Of a stretch of DNA of 64,000 nucleotides, positions 9,193 to 17,975 are shown in pieces. Origin of the DNA: Pseudomonas tohonis (lineage in GTDB: Bacteria > Pseudomonadota > Gammaproteobacteria > Pseudomonadales > Pseudomonadaceae). Location of the stretch: positions 124,001 through 188,000 of the forward strand of contig NZ_AP023189.1 in the NCBI RefSeq assembly GCF_012767755.2, in the 5' to 3' direction. The translations under genes and the position numbers were made by a program. Under the pieces are notes generated by a model that worked only from the letters and a program-made list of their open reading frames with translations, made no database searches and was not told the origin of the DNA. Position 1 is the first letter of the stretch. Every line of letters starts with the position of its first letter.

Positions 9193-10497
9193 TCAGGCGC
9201 GCGGCGCGACCTGGCTGGGCGGGAAGTGGCAGGTGAAGGTGCTGCCGTGGTTGAGCACGGAGCTGATGTCCAGGCGGCCACGGTGGCGGATCAGCACGTG
9301 CTTGACGATGGCCAGGCCCAGGCCGGTGCCGCCGGTGTTGCTGGCGCGGCTGGAGTCGACCCGGTAGAAGCGCTCGGTCAGGCGCGGCAGGTGCTTGCCC
9401 TCGATGCCGATGCCGGAGTCCTGCACGGCCAGGTGCGCGCCCTGTTCGTCGCTCCACCAGCGGATGCGCACGTCGCCACCGTCGGGGGTGTACTTGACCG
9501 CGTTGAACACCAGGTTGGAGAAGGCGCTGCGCAGGTCGGCCTCGCTGCCGCGCAGCCTGCAGGCGGCGTCGGCTTCCAGGGTGATCCTGTGCTGGCGGCT
9601 GCCGGACAGGGCGATGGCGTCGTTGCGGATGCTCTGCAGCAGGGCGTCGACCACCACCGGCTGGTTGTCCGAGGGGTAGTCGGTGGCTTCGAGCTTGGCC
9701 AGCAGCAGCAGGTCGTTGAGCAGGTTCTGCATGCGCCCGGCCTGCGAGTTCATCTGTTGCAGGGCGCGGGCCCAGCGCGGGTTCACGTCCTCGACGTTGT
9801 CCAGCAGGGTCTCCAGGTAGCCGGCGATCACGGTCAGCGGGGTGCGCAGTTCGTGGGAGACGTTGGCGACGAAGTCCTTGCGCATCTGTTCCAGCTGGTG
9901 GATGCGGGTGACGTCGCGCACCAGCATCAGGTGCTCGCGGTTGCCGTACTGGGTGATGTGGAACTGCAGGCGCAGGCGGTCGTTGACCGGCGAGGGCAGG
10001 TCGAGGGACTCGCGGTAGTTTTCCTGCTCGAAGTATTCCTTGAAGCGCGGGTGGCGGATCAGGTTGGTCACCGGCTGGCCGCTGTCCTGCGGGGTCTTGA
10101 GGCCCAGCAGGTTCTCGGCGGCGCGGTTCCACCAGTCGAGGTTGCCCTCGCTGTCGAGCATCACCACGGCGTCCTTGAGGGCGGCGGTGGACTCCTGCAC
10201 GCGGTCGATCACCGCCTGCAGGCGCCCGCGCACGCGCTGGTCGCGGCGCTGCAGGTGGTAGATGCTGTCGAACACTTCGCCCCACAGGCCGTAGCCGTCC
10301 GGCGGCGGCTCGTCGGGTTTGTGTTCCTTGAGCCACTTGTGCAGGCGCAGGAGCTGGCTGAGGGTCCAGCCGAGGTAGGCACCGAGGCCGACGGCCAGCG
10401 CCCAGCCGTACTCGCCGGTGATGAATCCGCCGAGCAGGCAGGCGACGAGGAGGAGGAGCAAACGGCGGATTACGGCGCGACGCCAGTCCTGGTTCAA
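9193..10497 (-). CDS. phoR: Phosphate regulon sensor histidine kinase PhoR
   Basis: A 434-aa membrane histidine kinase. Two short hydrophobic segments at residues 10-48 anchor it with almost no periplasmic loop, typical of PhoR, which senses phosphate through PstSCAB and PhoU. A PAS region (about 95-200) with VVMLDSEGNLDWWN precedes the DHp helix SHELRTPLTVIAG with phospho-His 215. The ATPase domain shows NLVFNAVKYTPDGG (N box) and NTGGTGLGLAIVKHV (G2 box). It lies 24 bp downstream of phoB in the same operon. Confidence 0.97.
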   Translation of the reverse strand: MNQDWRRAVIRRLLLLLVACLLGGFITGEYGWALAVGLGAYLGWTLSQLLRLHKWLKEHKPDEPPPDGYGLWGEVFDSIYHLQRRDQRVRGRLQAVIDRVQESTAALKDAVVMLDSEGNLDWWNRAAENLLGLKTPQDSGQPVTNLIRHPRFKEYFEQENYRESLDLPSPVNDRLRLQFHITQYGNREHLMLVRDVTRIHQLEQMRKDFVANVSHELRTPLTVIAGYLETLLDNVEDVNPRWARALQQMNSQAGRMQNLLNDLLLLAKLEATDYPSDNQPVVVDALLQSIRNDAIALSGSRQHRITLEADAACRLRGSEADLRSAFSNLVFNAVKYTPDGGDVRIRWWSDEQGAHLAVQDSGIGIEGKHLPRLTERFYRVDSSRASNTGGTGLGLAIVKHVLIRHRGRLDISSVLNHGSTFTCHFPPSQVAPRA

Positions 10498-10521
10498 CGG
10501 TCGCTTCCTTGTTCGGTGGGA

Positions 10522-11211
<690 letters not shown>

Positions 11212-11266
11212 GTATCCGCCTCGGGTCGCTTGTTCAGCTGGTTTGCGCGCATTAGATAACGGAATT

Positions 11267-11284
11267 ATTGCAGCTATATGACAT
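11267..11284 (-). promoter_or_regulatory. Pho box upstream of phoB
   Basis: On the minus strand the sequence reads ATGTCAT-ATAG-CTGCAAT. These are two 7-mers close to CTGTCAT separated by the 4-nt spacer that defines a Pho box. It lies 56 bp before the phoB ATG. The first half-site has one mismatch and the second two. Confidence 0.65.
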
Positions 11285-11372
11285 CGGGATGTTGCCGCCG
11301 GGCCCCGCCTCGCATCGACGGGCGGCGCCCCGCCCTCGACTATGCTCAGCGGGCCACCGGCGCAATGCCTGA

Positions 11373-11504
11373 GCCCGGCGTGACGACGGCGCCAGCCAGT
11401 GGCTCTATGACGGCAAGCCGCTCTACACCTTAGTCATGGACAAGCAGGCCGGCGACAGGACCGGGGACGGCAGGATGCAGGTCTGGCACGTGGCCGGGCC
11501 CTGA
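11373..11504 (+). pseudogene. Remnant of a COG4315-type repeat lipoprotein
   Basis: In the 330-bp gap between phoB and ubiA, a plus-strand frame reads [20 protein letters not shown] then RTGDGRMQVWHVAGP and stops at 11502-11504. The pattern (GxPLYTxxxDxxxGxxxGDGxxxVWHV) is the repeat unit of small secreted COG4315 lipoproteins. There is no start codon, signal peptide or second repeat: the frame begins after a stop at 11370-11372. I read it as the last about 35 codons of a decayed gene. The rest of the gap holds the phoB promoter. Confidence 0.6.
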
Positions 11505-11540
11505 GCCTCCGGTTCGCCCTGGAGTCCGCGCTGCGCGGGT

Positions 11541-12431
11541 TCAGCGCAGCGCGTAGTCGGCCACCAGGCCGATGAAGATCGCCATCCCCGCCCAATGGTT
11601 GTGCAGGAAGGCCTTGAAGCAGGCTTGCGGATCGCGCGTGCGCGTGCTCCAGGACTCCCAGGCGAAGCAGGCGGCGGCGCCGAGCAGGCCGAGGTGGAAG
11701 CACAGGCCCAGTTCGAAGCGGCTGCCGGCCAGCAACAGGCACAGGAGCGCCAGGCCCTGCAGGGTGGCGATGATGATGCGGTCGGCGTCGCCGAAGAGGA
11801 TGGCGGTGGATTTGACGCCGATCTTCAGGTCGTCCTCGCGGTCGGTCATGGCGTAGTAGGTGTCGTAGGCCACCGTCCACAGCAGGTTGGCGATGTACAG
11901 CAACCAGGCTGCCGCCGGCAGCTCGCCGGTCTCGGCGGTGAAGGCCATGGGCATGCCCCAGGAGAAGGCCGCGCCGAGCACCACCTGGGGGTAGAAGGTG
12001 TACCGCTTCATGAAGGGGTAGCAGGCGGCCAGGGCCAGGCCGCCGAATGACAGCCAGATGGTGGTGGCGTTGGTCAGCAGCACCAGGCCGAAGCTGAGCG
12101 CCACCAGCGCGGCGAAGAACAGCAGCGCCTCGCGCGGCCTGATCGCGCCGCTGGCCAGGGGGCGGGCCTTGGTGCGGGAGACGTGGCCATCGAAATGGCG
12201 GTCGGCGTAGTCATTGATCACGCAGCCGGCTGCGCGCATCAGCACCACGCCGAGGACGAACACCAGGACGTTCTTCAGGCTCGGGCGGCCCTCGCCCGCG
12301 ACCCACAGCGCCCAGAGCGTCGGCCAGAGCAGCAGGTAGATGCCGATGGGCTTGTCCATGCGCGTCAGCTGGACGAAGTCCCAGGCACGGGGGTGCAGGC
12401 GGTTGAGCGATTGCAGGAGCTTGAGGTACAT
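11541..12431 (-). CDS. ubiA: 4-hydroxybenzoate octaprenyltransferase UbiA
   Basis: A 296-aa integral membrane prenyltransferase that attaches the polyprenyl tail to 4-hydroxybenzoate in ubiquinone synthesis. Two Asp-rich sites are visible: [15 protein letters not shown] (NDxxDxxxD, around residue 75) and [17 protein letters not shown] (DxxxD, around 195). These bind the Mg-diphosphate of the prenyl donor. About eight hydrophobic segments alternate with them. It lies directly downstream of ubiC (27 bp), which makes its substrate. Confidence 0.97.
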   Translation of the reverse strand: MYLKLLQSLNRLHPRAWDFVQLTRMDKPIGIYLLLWPTLWALWVAGEGRPSLKNVLVFVLGVVLMRAAGCVINDYADRHFDGHVSRTKARPLASGAIRPREALLFFAALVALSFGLVLLTNATTIWLSFGGLALAACYPFMKRYTFYPQVVLGAAFSWGMPMAFTAETGELPAAAWLLYIANLLWTVAYDTYYAMTDREDDLKIGVKSTAILFGDADRIIIATLQGLALLCLLLAGSRFELGLCFHLGLLGAAACFAWESWSTRTRDPQACFKAFLHNHWAGMAIFIGLVADYALR

Positions 12432-12458
12432 CGGCGGTCTCCGCTGGGCGTGGGCGGA

Positions 12459-13013
12459 TTATACGGGCTCGATGCCGGCGTGCTGCCACAGGGTGGGCAG
12501 GAATATCTCGGCCACCAGCACCGCCAGATCACCCCGGCGGAAACAGGAGCGGCGCCCCCACAGGCGCTCGGCGCGTACCTCTGCAGGCAGCCAGGCGGCG
12601 GGATATCGGGTGACTTCGATGGGGCCGCGGGCGAAGGCGCGGTCGCTGAACAGCAACTCGCCGAGGGAGCGGCTGCCCAGCTCGCCGAGAGCGAGGCCGG
12701 AGCCCTCCAGCGCACTGCGCGCCGCCACGCTGCGGGCGAATACCCAGGCTTCGCCGTGGCCGCGCAGGTAGACCTCGCGGACCCAGCCCTGGCTGCCGTC
12801 CGGCACGCCGAGGGCGGTGCATTCGTCGGTGCGCAGCACCTGCCAGCCCTCCACCAGGGGGGTGACGCTGAAGGCGTCGGCCGAGAGGGCGGTGAGGCGA
12901 CGGGTCAGCGAGCCCTGGTCGAACAGCCAGTCACGCAGCCCGGCAGGGGGCGCGGGGTGCAGTTGCGTGGCGCTGAGCCAGCGGGGCGGATGGGCGAGGG
13001 CGGCGTCTGGCAC
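12459..13013 (-). CDS. ubiC: Chorismate pyruvate-lyase UbiC
   Basis: A 184-aa enzyme converting chorismate to 4-hydroxybenzoate and pyruvate, the first committed ubiquinone step. I start it at a GTG at 13011-13013 (PDAALAHPPRWLS follows) because this gives the family length; the frame is open further upstream, but that part is low-complexity and unlike UbiC. Recognisable segments include GWVREVYLRGHGEAWVFAR and RPIEV-like ARGPIEVTRYPA, and the C-terminal LWGRRSCFRRGDLAVLVAEIFLP. It is in an operon with ubiA. Confidence 0.93.
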   Translation of the reverse strand: MPDAALAHPPRWLSATQLHPAPPAGLRDWLFDQGSLTRRLTALSADAFSVTPLVEGWQVLRTDECTALGVPDGSQGWVREVYLRGHGEAWVFARSVAARSALEGSGLALGELGSRSLGELLFSDRAFARGPIEVTRYPAAWLPAEVRAERLWGRRSCFRRGDLAVLVAEIFLPTLWQHAGIEPV

Positions 13014-13181
13014 GATGGTCCTGGCGGTCTGGGCGGCGCGGGAGTTTAGCACGGGGCCAGAGGCGTTTCGTGGGGTGGCGCTTTGCCGCAGGAGCTCTTC
13101 ATCCCGTCGCCCGGCGTCTTGGCGCTGTGGCGCGTTTGGTATAGGTTGCGCGCCAAACCGTGAGTTCCGCCGAGGACGATA

Positions 13182-13349
13182 ATGAAAAAGTGGCAATGCG
13201 TGGTCTGTGGTCTGATCTATGACGAATCCCTGGGCTGGCCGGACGACGGCATCGCGCCGGGCACCCGTTGGGAAGACGTGCCGGCCGACTGGCTGTGCCC
13301 CGATTGCGGCGTCGGCAAGCTGGACTTCGAGATGATCGAGATCGGCTGA
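13182..13349 (+). CDS. rubA: Rubredoxin (first copy)
   Basis: A 55-aa rubredoxin starting [15 protein letters not shown]. It has the two iron-binding pairs CVVCG and CPDCG, and the conserved [15 protein letters not shown] and FEMIE segments. The single Fe(Cys)4 centre carries electrons from rubredoxin reductase to membrane di-iron oxygenases or to oxidative-stress enzymes. It is nearly identical to the second rubredoxin at 15926, and the two flank a desaturase-fold gene. Because of its size it is easily missed. AGGA lies 9 nt before the ATG. Confidence 0.97.
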   Translation: MKKWQCVVCGLIYDESLGWPDDGIAPGTRWEDVPADWLCPDCGVGKLDFEMIEIG

Positions 13350-13398
13350 TCCACCCCGGGCCCCCGTGCAAGGCGGCGGGCCCGTATTACCTTTCGCT

Positions 13399-13773
13399 TC
13401 AGCCCCTGGCCAGTGCCGCGAAGTGTTCGCAGGCCTGGTCGTAGAAGCGCTCCAGGCGCTCGATCACCGGCTCGGTCAGGGCCACCTGGCGCACCCGCCT
13501 GTCATCTTCCGAACCGGTTTCCTCCAGCAGGCCCTGGTCGATCAGTTGCTGCACGTATTTCACCGCGGTGCGCCGGCTGATGCTGGGCATGCAGGCGTAG
13601 AGGTCGGTCTTGCGCAGCAACTGGTCACGGCGCAGCCACATGTGGGTGAACAGGTCGCTGTAGCAGAGGTCTCCCAGGCCGAGGTCGGCGAACAGGGCGA
13701 TCCAGCTTTCGTCCATGTCGATGATCGCCTGGGCGACGGCGCGGCGATTGCTCTGGCTGTGGCGGCGGGTCAT
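13399..13773 (-). CDS. MarR-type winged-helix regulator
   Basis: A 124-aa protein with a MarR-like layout: helical N-terminus (RRAVAQAIIDMDESWIALF), a winged helix at about 55-100 (MPSISRRTAVKYVQQLIDQGLLEE, then the wing TGSEDDRRVRQVALTE) and a C-terminal dimerisation helix. It is divergent from the TIM-barrel/desaturase operon across a 212-bp gap that contains two TGCAnATTTGCA palindromes. It probably represses itself and that operon. Its ligand is unknown. Confidence 0.85.
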   Translation of the reverse strand: MTRRHSQSNRRAVAQAIIDMDESWIALFADLGLGDLCYSDLFTHMWLRRDQLLRKTDLYACMPSISRRTAVKYVQQLIDQGLLEETGSEDDRRVRQVALTEPVIERLERFYDQACEHFAALARG

Positions 13774-13806
13774 GGATCGAGGCTTCCTCGGGTGTGGTAT
13801 TTATGG

Positions 13807-13894
13807 TGCAGATTTGCATGTTCTTGCACGGTCTTCGTGCAGGGGCGCGAAGAGGCGCGAGCCGGCCGCTCGCCCATTAATGTGCAAATTTGCA
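13807..13894. promoter_or_regulatory. Pair of TGCAnATTTGCA operators between marR-like gene and its divergent operon
   Basis: TGCAGATTTGCA (13807-13818) lies 34 bp from the regulator ATG. The perfect palindrome TGCAAATTTGCA (13883-13894) lies 92 bp before the TIM-barrel ATG. The shared 12-mer core, one copy near each divergent start, is the arrangement expected of MarR-family operators. Confidence 0.65.
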
Positions 13895-13985
13895 TTCAAA
13901 ACAACGGCTTTGTCCGCTTGCCACCTGGCTGGCACGGCCGTTGCTCCCGCCTCTCCATCGGCCCATCCCGGGCGTGGAGAATGCG

Positions 13986-14834
13986 ATGCAGTTTAAGTTA
14001 TTCAAGACCCTGTGGGGGGTCCACGGAGCGCCCGATGAGGCGGCCCGGCTGGCGCTGGAGGCCGGCTTCGACGGTCTCGAAGCAGCGGTGCCGGAAGCGC
14101 CCGAGGCCCGTGATGCGTTGGGCCAGGCGTTGAGCGAGCACGGCGTGCCCTTCATCGCCGAGGTCTGCACCGGCGGCAGCTATGTTCCCGATCGCCATGC
14201 GACCCCTGCCGAGCACCTGGCGGACCTGCGGCGCAAGGTGCGGGCCGCCCAGCCGCTGGGCCCGTTGCTGTGTAACGTGATCGCCGGTTGCGATGCCTGG
14301 CCGCTGGCGGTGCAGCGCGATTTCTTCGCCGCCGCCCTCGAACTGGAGGCGGACCTGGGCGTGCCCTTGAGCTTCGAAACCCATCGCGGGCGCTCGATGT
14401 TCAATCCCTGGGTCACCGAGACGCTGCTGCGGCAACTGCCGGAGCTGCGCCTGACGGCGGACATCAGTCACTGGGTGGTGGTCGCCGAGCGCCTGCTGGA
14501 CGATGACTGGGACCTGCTGCTGGCGGTGGCCGAACAGGTCCGGCACGTGCACGGGCGGGTGGGTTATCCACAGGGGCCGCAGGTGCCGCACCCAGCCGCG
14601 CCGGAGTACGCCGATTGCCTGGCGTTCCACCAGCGCTTCTGGGAGGCGGTATGGCGTGCCCAGCGGCGACGTGGCGCAAGCCTGAGCAGCATGACCCCGG
14701 AATTCGGTCCCGATCGCTACCTGCACACCCTGCCCTTCACCGACCAGCCGGTGGCGGACCTGTGGCAGGTGAACCGCTGGATGGGCGACACGGAGCGCGA
14801 GCACTTTTGCCGCTGGATCGGAGGTGACGCATGA
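13986..14834 (+). CDS. Sugar phosphate isomerase/epimerase-like TIM barrel (AP endonuclease 2 superfamily)
   Basis: A 282-aa protein starting MQFKLFKTLWG (AGAATGCG precedes the ATG). The pattern fits the xylose-isomerase-like TIM barrel: AGFDGLEAAVPE near residue 30, GVPFIAEVCTGG, LEADLGVPLSFETHRGRSMFN (metal-ligand Glu and His), LTADISHWVVVAER (Asp/His), RHVHGRVGYPQGPQ (HxR) and SSMTPEFGPD (Glu). These are the acidic and His residues that hold the divalent metal. No substrate can be named. Its stop overlaps the next gene's ATG (ATGA), so it is coupled to the desaturase. Confidence 0.8.
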   Translation: MQFKLFKTLWGVHGAPDEAARLALEAGFDGLEAAVPEAPEARDALGQALSEHGVPFIAEVCTGGSYVPDRHATPAEHLADLRRKVRAAQPLGPLLCNVIAGCDAWPLAVQRDFFAAALELEADLGVPLSFETHRGRSMFNPWVTETLLRQLPELRLTADISHWVVVAERLLDDDWDLLLAVAEQVRHVHGRVGYPQGPQVPHPAAPEYADCLAFHQRFWEAVWRAQRRRGASLSSMTPEFGPDRYLHTLPFTDQPVADLWQVNRWMGDTEREHFCRWIGGDA

Positions 14835-15832
14835 ACCTGCCCCGCCTGCGCCATGACGACGGCCTGTGGCCGACCCTGCTCGCGACCCTCTATGCCTTCG
14901 CTGCCTGGGGCGGCGGCCTGGCGCTGATGGTGCGGGCCGAACCCTGGAGCTGGCCCCTGGGGGTGCTGGCGCTGGCCCACGGGATGGTCATCGGTGCCTA
15001 CCTGATCCACGACTGTGCGCACCAGGCGGTGTTCCTCCAGCGCGAATGGAATGCGCGCCTGGGCAGCCTGCTCAGCGTGCTGGTGGGTGGCTGCTACGGG
15101 GACTACGACGGGCTCCGGCGCAAGCACATGCGCCATCACGTCGACCGCGCCGACGTGGTCGCTTTCGACTATCGTGCCCTGCTCCTGGCGCGGCCCGCCC
15201 TGTTGCGCACGGTGCAGGCGCTGGAGTGGCTGCATGTGCCGGCGGTGGAGCTGCTGATGCATGCCTCGGTGATCGCCAGCCCCTTCCTGGTCGAGGGCTA
15301 TCGCGCCCGTCGTCGCCGCGTGCTGGGCTGCCTGGTGCTGCGCGGGGCCGCCTTCGCCGCCCTGGGCGTGCTGGCCTGGCCGGCGCTGCTGGGCTACGGC
15401 CTGGCCTACCTGTTGTTCCTCTGGGTGATGCGCCTGATGGACATGCACCAGCACACCTACGAGGTGGTGATCGGCCTGGACCAGCCGGCCGGCGCTCGCC
15501 CCGATGCGGCGTATGAGCAGCGCAACACCTTTTCCAATCCGTTCGGCCATTCGCCGTTGCTCAACCTGCTGGTGCTCAACTTCGGCTACCACAACGCCCA
15601 CCACGAGAAGCCGACCCTGCCCTGGTACCGCCTGCCGGCGTTGCACCGCGAGCTGTATGGAGCGCAGGACGAGCCGGTACTGCCGGCGCGTCGGCTGCTC
15701 GCCAATCTGCACCGGCATCGCGTGGAGCGGGTGCTGAACGTCGACCAGGGCGACCAGGTGGCGGGCCTGCCCCACCGCGAAGGCCCCGGGTTCATCGGTG
15801 TCTACGGGGTGTCGTTCCTCACCGCGATCTGA
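14831..15832 (+). CDS. Membrane fatty acid desaturase-family di-iron protein
   Basis: A 333-aa membrane protein with the three histidine clusters of the desaturase/hydroxylase superfamily: HDCAHQ (about residue 60), HMRHH (about 100) and HNAHH (about 257), plus QH in MDMHQH. Four hydrophobic stretches flank them. The His clusters bind a di-iron centre that oxidises acyl chains or alkyl groups using O2 and electrons from a ferredoxin or rubredoxin. Rubredoxin genes lie on both sides and a rubredoxin reductase follows, so a rubredoxin-dependent reaction is plausible (inference). Confidence 0.85.
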   Translation: MNLPRLRHDDGLWPTLLATLYAFAAWGGGLALMVRAEPWSWPLGVLALAHGMVIGAYLIHDCAHQAVFLQREWNARLGSLLSVLVGGCYGDYDGLRRKHMRHHVDRADVVAFDYRALLLARPALLRTVQALEWLHVPAVELLMHASVIASPFLVEGYRARRRRVLGCLVLRGAAFAALGVLAWPALLGYGLAYLLFLWVMRLMDMHQHTYEVVIGLDQPAGARPDAAYEQRNTFSNPFGHSPLLNLLVLNFGYHNAHHEKPTLPWYRLPALHRELYGAQDEPVLPARRLLANLHRHRVERVLNVDQGDQVAGLPHREGPGFIGVYGVSFLTAI

Positions 15833-15925
15833 GCCCAACCTCCGTCGGGCGGGCCGCGCCAAGCCTTGGCGAGGGGTTGGCAATTGGAGTAGGGTCTCAA
15901 CGTTTTTCGCCTGGAGGAGGTGCTC

Positions 15926-16093
15926 ATGCGCAAGTGGCAATGCGTGGTTTGCGGCTTCATCTATGACGAGGCCCTGGGCCTGCCGGACGAGGGCATCGCC
16001 CCGGGCACGCGCTGGGAAGACATCCCGCCGGACTGGGTCTGCCCCGACTGTGGCGTGGGCAAGATCGACTTCGAGATGATCGAGATCGCCTGA
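15926..16093 (+). CDS. rubA: Rubredoxin (second copy)
   Basis: A 55-aa rubredoxin starting [15 protein letters not shown] with a strong GGAGGAGG site upstream. Cys pairs are CVVCG and CPDCG. It differs from the first copy at only a handful of positions and is next to rubredoxin reductase, the usual pseudomonad tandem arrangement. Here the two copies are split by the MarR/TIM-barrel/desaturase block. Electron carrier between the reductase at 16166 and an oxygenase. Confidence 0.97.
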   Translation: MRKWQCVVCGFIYDEALGLPDEGIAPGTRWEDIPPDWVCPDCGVGKIDFEMIEIA

Positions 16094-16117
16094 TCCGCGA
16101 CATCCCCCCGATATTCA

Positions 16118-16144
16118 GCGACGGCCCCTGGGCCGTCGCGTCGT
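16118..16144 (+). terminator. Hairpin terminator after second rubredoxin
   Basis: GCGACGGCCC (118-127) and GGGCCGTCGC (130-139) form a 10-bp stem with 2-nt loop, followed by GTCGTTTT. It sits 25 bp after the rubredoxin stop and 22 bp before the reductase ATG, so it probably attenuates read-through. Confidence 0.8.
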
Positions 16145-16165
16145 TTTGCAGCTGAGGAGTGAGAG

Positions 16166-17314
16166 ATGAGTGCACCCGTGGTGATCGTCGGGACCGGCCT
16201 GGCCGGCTACAACCTGGCCAAGGAGTTCCGCAAGCTGGACGGCGAGACGCCGCTGTTGCTGATCAGCGCCGACGATGGTCGCTCCTACTCCAAGCCGATG
16301 CTGTCCACCGGCTTCGGCAAGAACAAGGACGCCGACGGCCTGGCGATGGCCGAAGCCGGCGCCATGGCCGACCAGCTGAAGGCCGAGATCCGCACCCACA
16401 CCCGCATCACCGGTATCGACCCGGGCCACCGCCGCCTGTGGATAGGCGAGGAGGCGGTGGAATACCGCGACCTGGTGCTGGCCTGGGGCGCCGAGGTCAT
16501 CCGCGTGCCGGTGGAGGGCGACGCCGGGGACGCGGTGTTCCCGATCAACGACCTCGAGGACTACGCGCGCTTCCGCAACGCGGCGGCGGGCAAGAAGCGC
16601 GTGCTGGTCCTCGGCGCCGGCCTGATCGGCTGCGAATTCGCCAACGACCTGACCCTGGGCGGCTATGAAGTGGAACTGGTGGCGCCCTGCGAGCAGGTGA
16701 TGCCCGGCCTGCTGCACCCGGCGGCGGCCGCGGCGGTGCAGGCCGGCCTCGAAGGGCTGGGCGTGCGCTTCCACCTCGGCCCGGTGCTGGCCAGCCTCAA
16801 CCACGCCGATGGTGGGCTGGACGCGCACCTTTCCGACGGCACCCGCATCGCCTGCGACCTGGTGATCTCGGCGGTCGGCCTGCGGCCGCGCACCGCCCTG
16901 GCAGCGGCGGCCGGGCTGGACGTCAACCGCGGGGTGATGGTGGACCGCCACCTGAAGACCTCCCACGCCAACATCTACGCCCTGGGCGATTGCGCCGAGG
17001 TGGATGGCATCAACCTGCTCTACGTGATGCCACTGATGGCCTGCGCCCGGGCCCTGGCACAAACCCTGGCGGGCAACGCCACCGCCGTCAGCTACGGACC
17101 GATGCCGGTGACGGTGAAGACACCCGCCTGCCCGCTGGTGGTCTCGCCACCGCCCCGTGGCCTGGAAGGCGCCTGGACCGTGGAAGGCGCGGGCGCCGAT
17201 ATCAAGGCCCTGTGCCGCGACACCAGCGGCCGTCTGCTGGGCTACGCGCTGACCGGCGCGGCGGTTCAGGAGAAGCTGGCCCTGAACCGTGAACTGCCTC
17301 CCTTGCTGGCGTGA
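16166..17314 (+). CDS. rubB: Rubredoxin-NAD(+) reductase
   Basis: A 382-aa FAD/NAD(P)-dependent pyridine nucleotide-disulfide-type reductase. FAD motif [19 protein letters not shown] at the N-terminus (GxGxxG), NAD motif [17 protein letters not shown] near residue 150, and the second FAD motif [16 protein letters not shown] after [11 protein letters not shown] (about 275). There are no redox-active Cys pairs, as expected for rubredoxin reductases. It passes electrons from NADH to the rubredoxins upstream. GAGGAG precedes the ATG at the right spacing. Confidence 0.95.
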   Translation: MSAPVVIVGTGLAGYNLAKEFRKLDGETPLLLISADDGRSYSKPMLSTGFGKNKDADGLAMAEAGAMADQLKAEIRTHTRITGIDPGHRRLWIGEEAVEYRDLVLAWGAEVIRVPVEGDAGDAVFPINDLEDYARFRNAAAGKKRVLVLGAGLIGCEFANDLTLGGYEVELVAPCEQVMPGLLHPAAAAAVQAGLEGLGVRFHLGPVLASLNHADGGLDAHLSDGTRIACDLVISAVGLRPRTALAAAAGLDVNRGVMVDRHLKTSHANIYALGDCAEVDGINLLYVMPLMACARALAQTLAGNATAVSYGPMPVTVKTPACPLVVSPPPRGLEGAWTVEGAGADIKALCRDTSGRLLGYALTGAAVQEKLALNRELPPLLA

Positions 17315-17502
17315 ATGGCCGGCCTTCTGTCGGAATAGTCATCGGGTTCGCGTCCAAAACTGTCGGACAACACTGGCGCGGCCCTTTGCGGCATGCCATC
17401 CTCCCTCTGGTCTGCCGCAGCGCAGAGCTGTTGCGGCGCCTTGGGCGCTGTTCTGGATGGACAGCGCGGACACAAAAACAACAAACCGTCAAAGAGGCAT
17501 CT

Positions 17503-17775
17503 ATGCGTAAACCGGAACTCGCCGCCGCCATCGCCGAAAAGGCCGATCTCACCAAGGATCAGGCCAATCGTGTACTCAACGCCGTTCTCGAAGAAATCAC
17601 CAGTGCGCTGAACCGCAAGGACAGCGTGACCCTGGTCGGTTTCGGCACCTTCCTGCAGCGCCACCGCGGTGCTCGTACGGGCAAGAACCCCCAGACCGGC
17701 CAACCGGTCAAGATCAAGGCCAGCAACACCGTCGCCTTCAAGCCGGGCAAGTCCCTGAAGGATGCGGTGAATTAA
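17503..17775 (+). CDS. HU-family DNA-binding protein
   Basis: A 90-aa HU protein starting MRKPELAAAIAEKADLTKDQ, with the GFGTFLQRHRGARTGKNPQTG arm signature and IKASNTVAFKPGKSLKDAVN C-terminus. The ATG at 17503 gives the family length; the frame extends upstream without stop but that part is not HU. Nucleoid protein that bends DNA. It is the last core gene before the accessory region and its terminator follows, so it may be the anchor of the island insertion. Confidence 0.96.
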   Translation: MRKPELAAAIAEKADLTKDQANRVLNAVLEEITSALNRKDSVTLVGFGTFLQRHRGARTGKNPQTGQPVKIKASNTVAFKPGKSLKDAVN

Positions 17776-17812
17776 ATAGAGATTATCTCATTTTCTGTGG
17801 ATAACTCTCTGT

Positions 17813-17835
17813 AAGCCCCGCTAGTCGGGGCTTTT
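17813..17835 (+). terminator. Terminator of the HU gene
   Basis: AAGCCCCG (17813-17820), loop CTAGT, CGGGGCTTTT (17826-17835): a classical intrinsic terminator 37 bp past the HU stop. The DNA becomes AT-rich straight after it. Confidence 0.9.
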
Positions 17836-17975
17836 CATTTTATGCATTCTCTACAGCGGCTTGAAACGTGTTTCATTTTTTTCATCTCGGAAAAAATGAT
17901 CGTATAGCTGTTAATTCGTTTCATTATTGACTCCTCATCTAGCTGCCTCTAGGCTGCCGCGCTCGTTCTTGTGCG
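17836..17975. other. Left island junction, AT-rich, with motifs shared with the comM-side end
   Basis: Between the HU terminator and the first recombinase the composition drops sharply. Three short matches to the transposon end at 62.6-62.75 kb are present: GTTAATTCGT at 17910-17919 (also 62659-62668), CTCATCTA at 17934-17941 (also in site A near 62723-62730), and CTGCCTCTAGG at 17943-17953, the exact reverse complement of 62743-62753. The first two are in direct orientation and the third is inverted, so they do not form simple terminal repeats. This stretch probably also holds the recombinase promoter and attachment site. Confidence 0.35.

Noticed and set aside
13353..13388. GGGCCC-containing palindrome after the first rubredoxin as a terminator
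   Set aside because: The arms are short and self-complementary, and no T-run follows. It is too weak to call in such GC-rich DNA.
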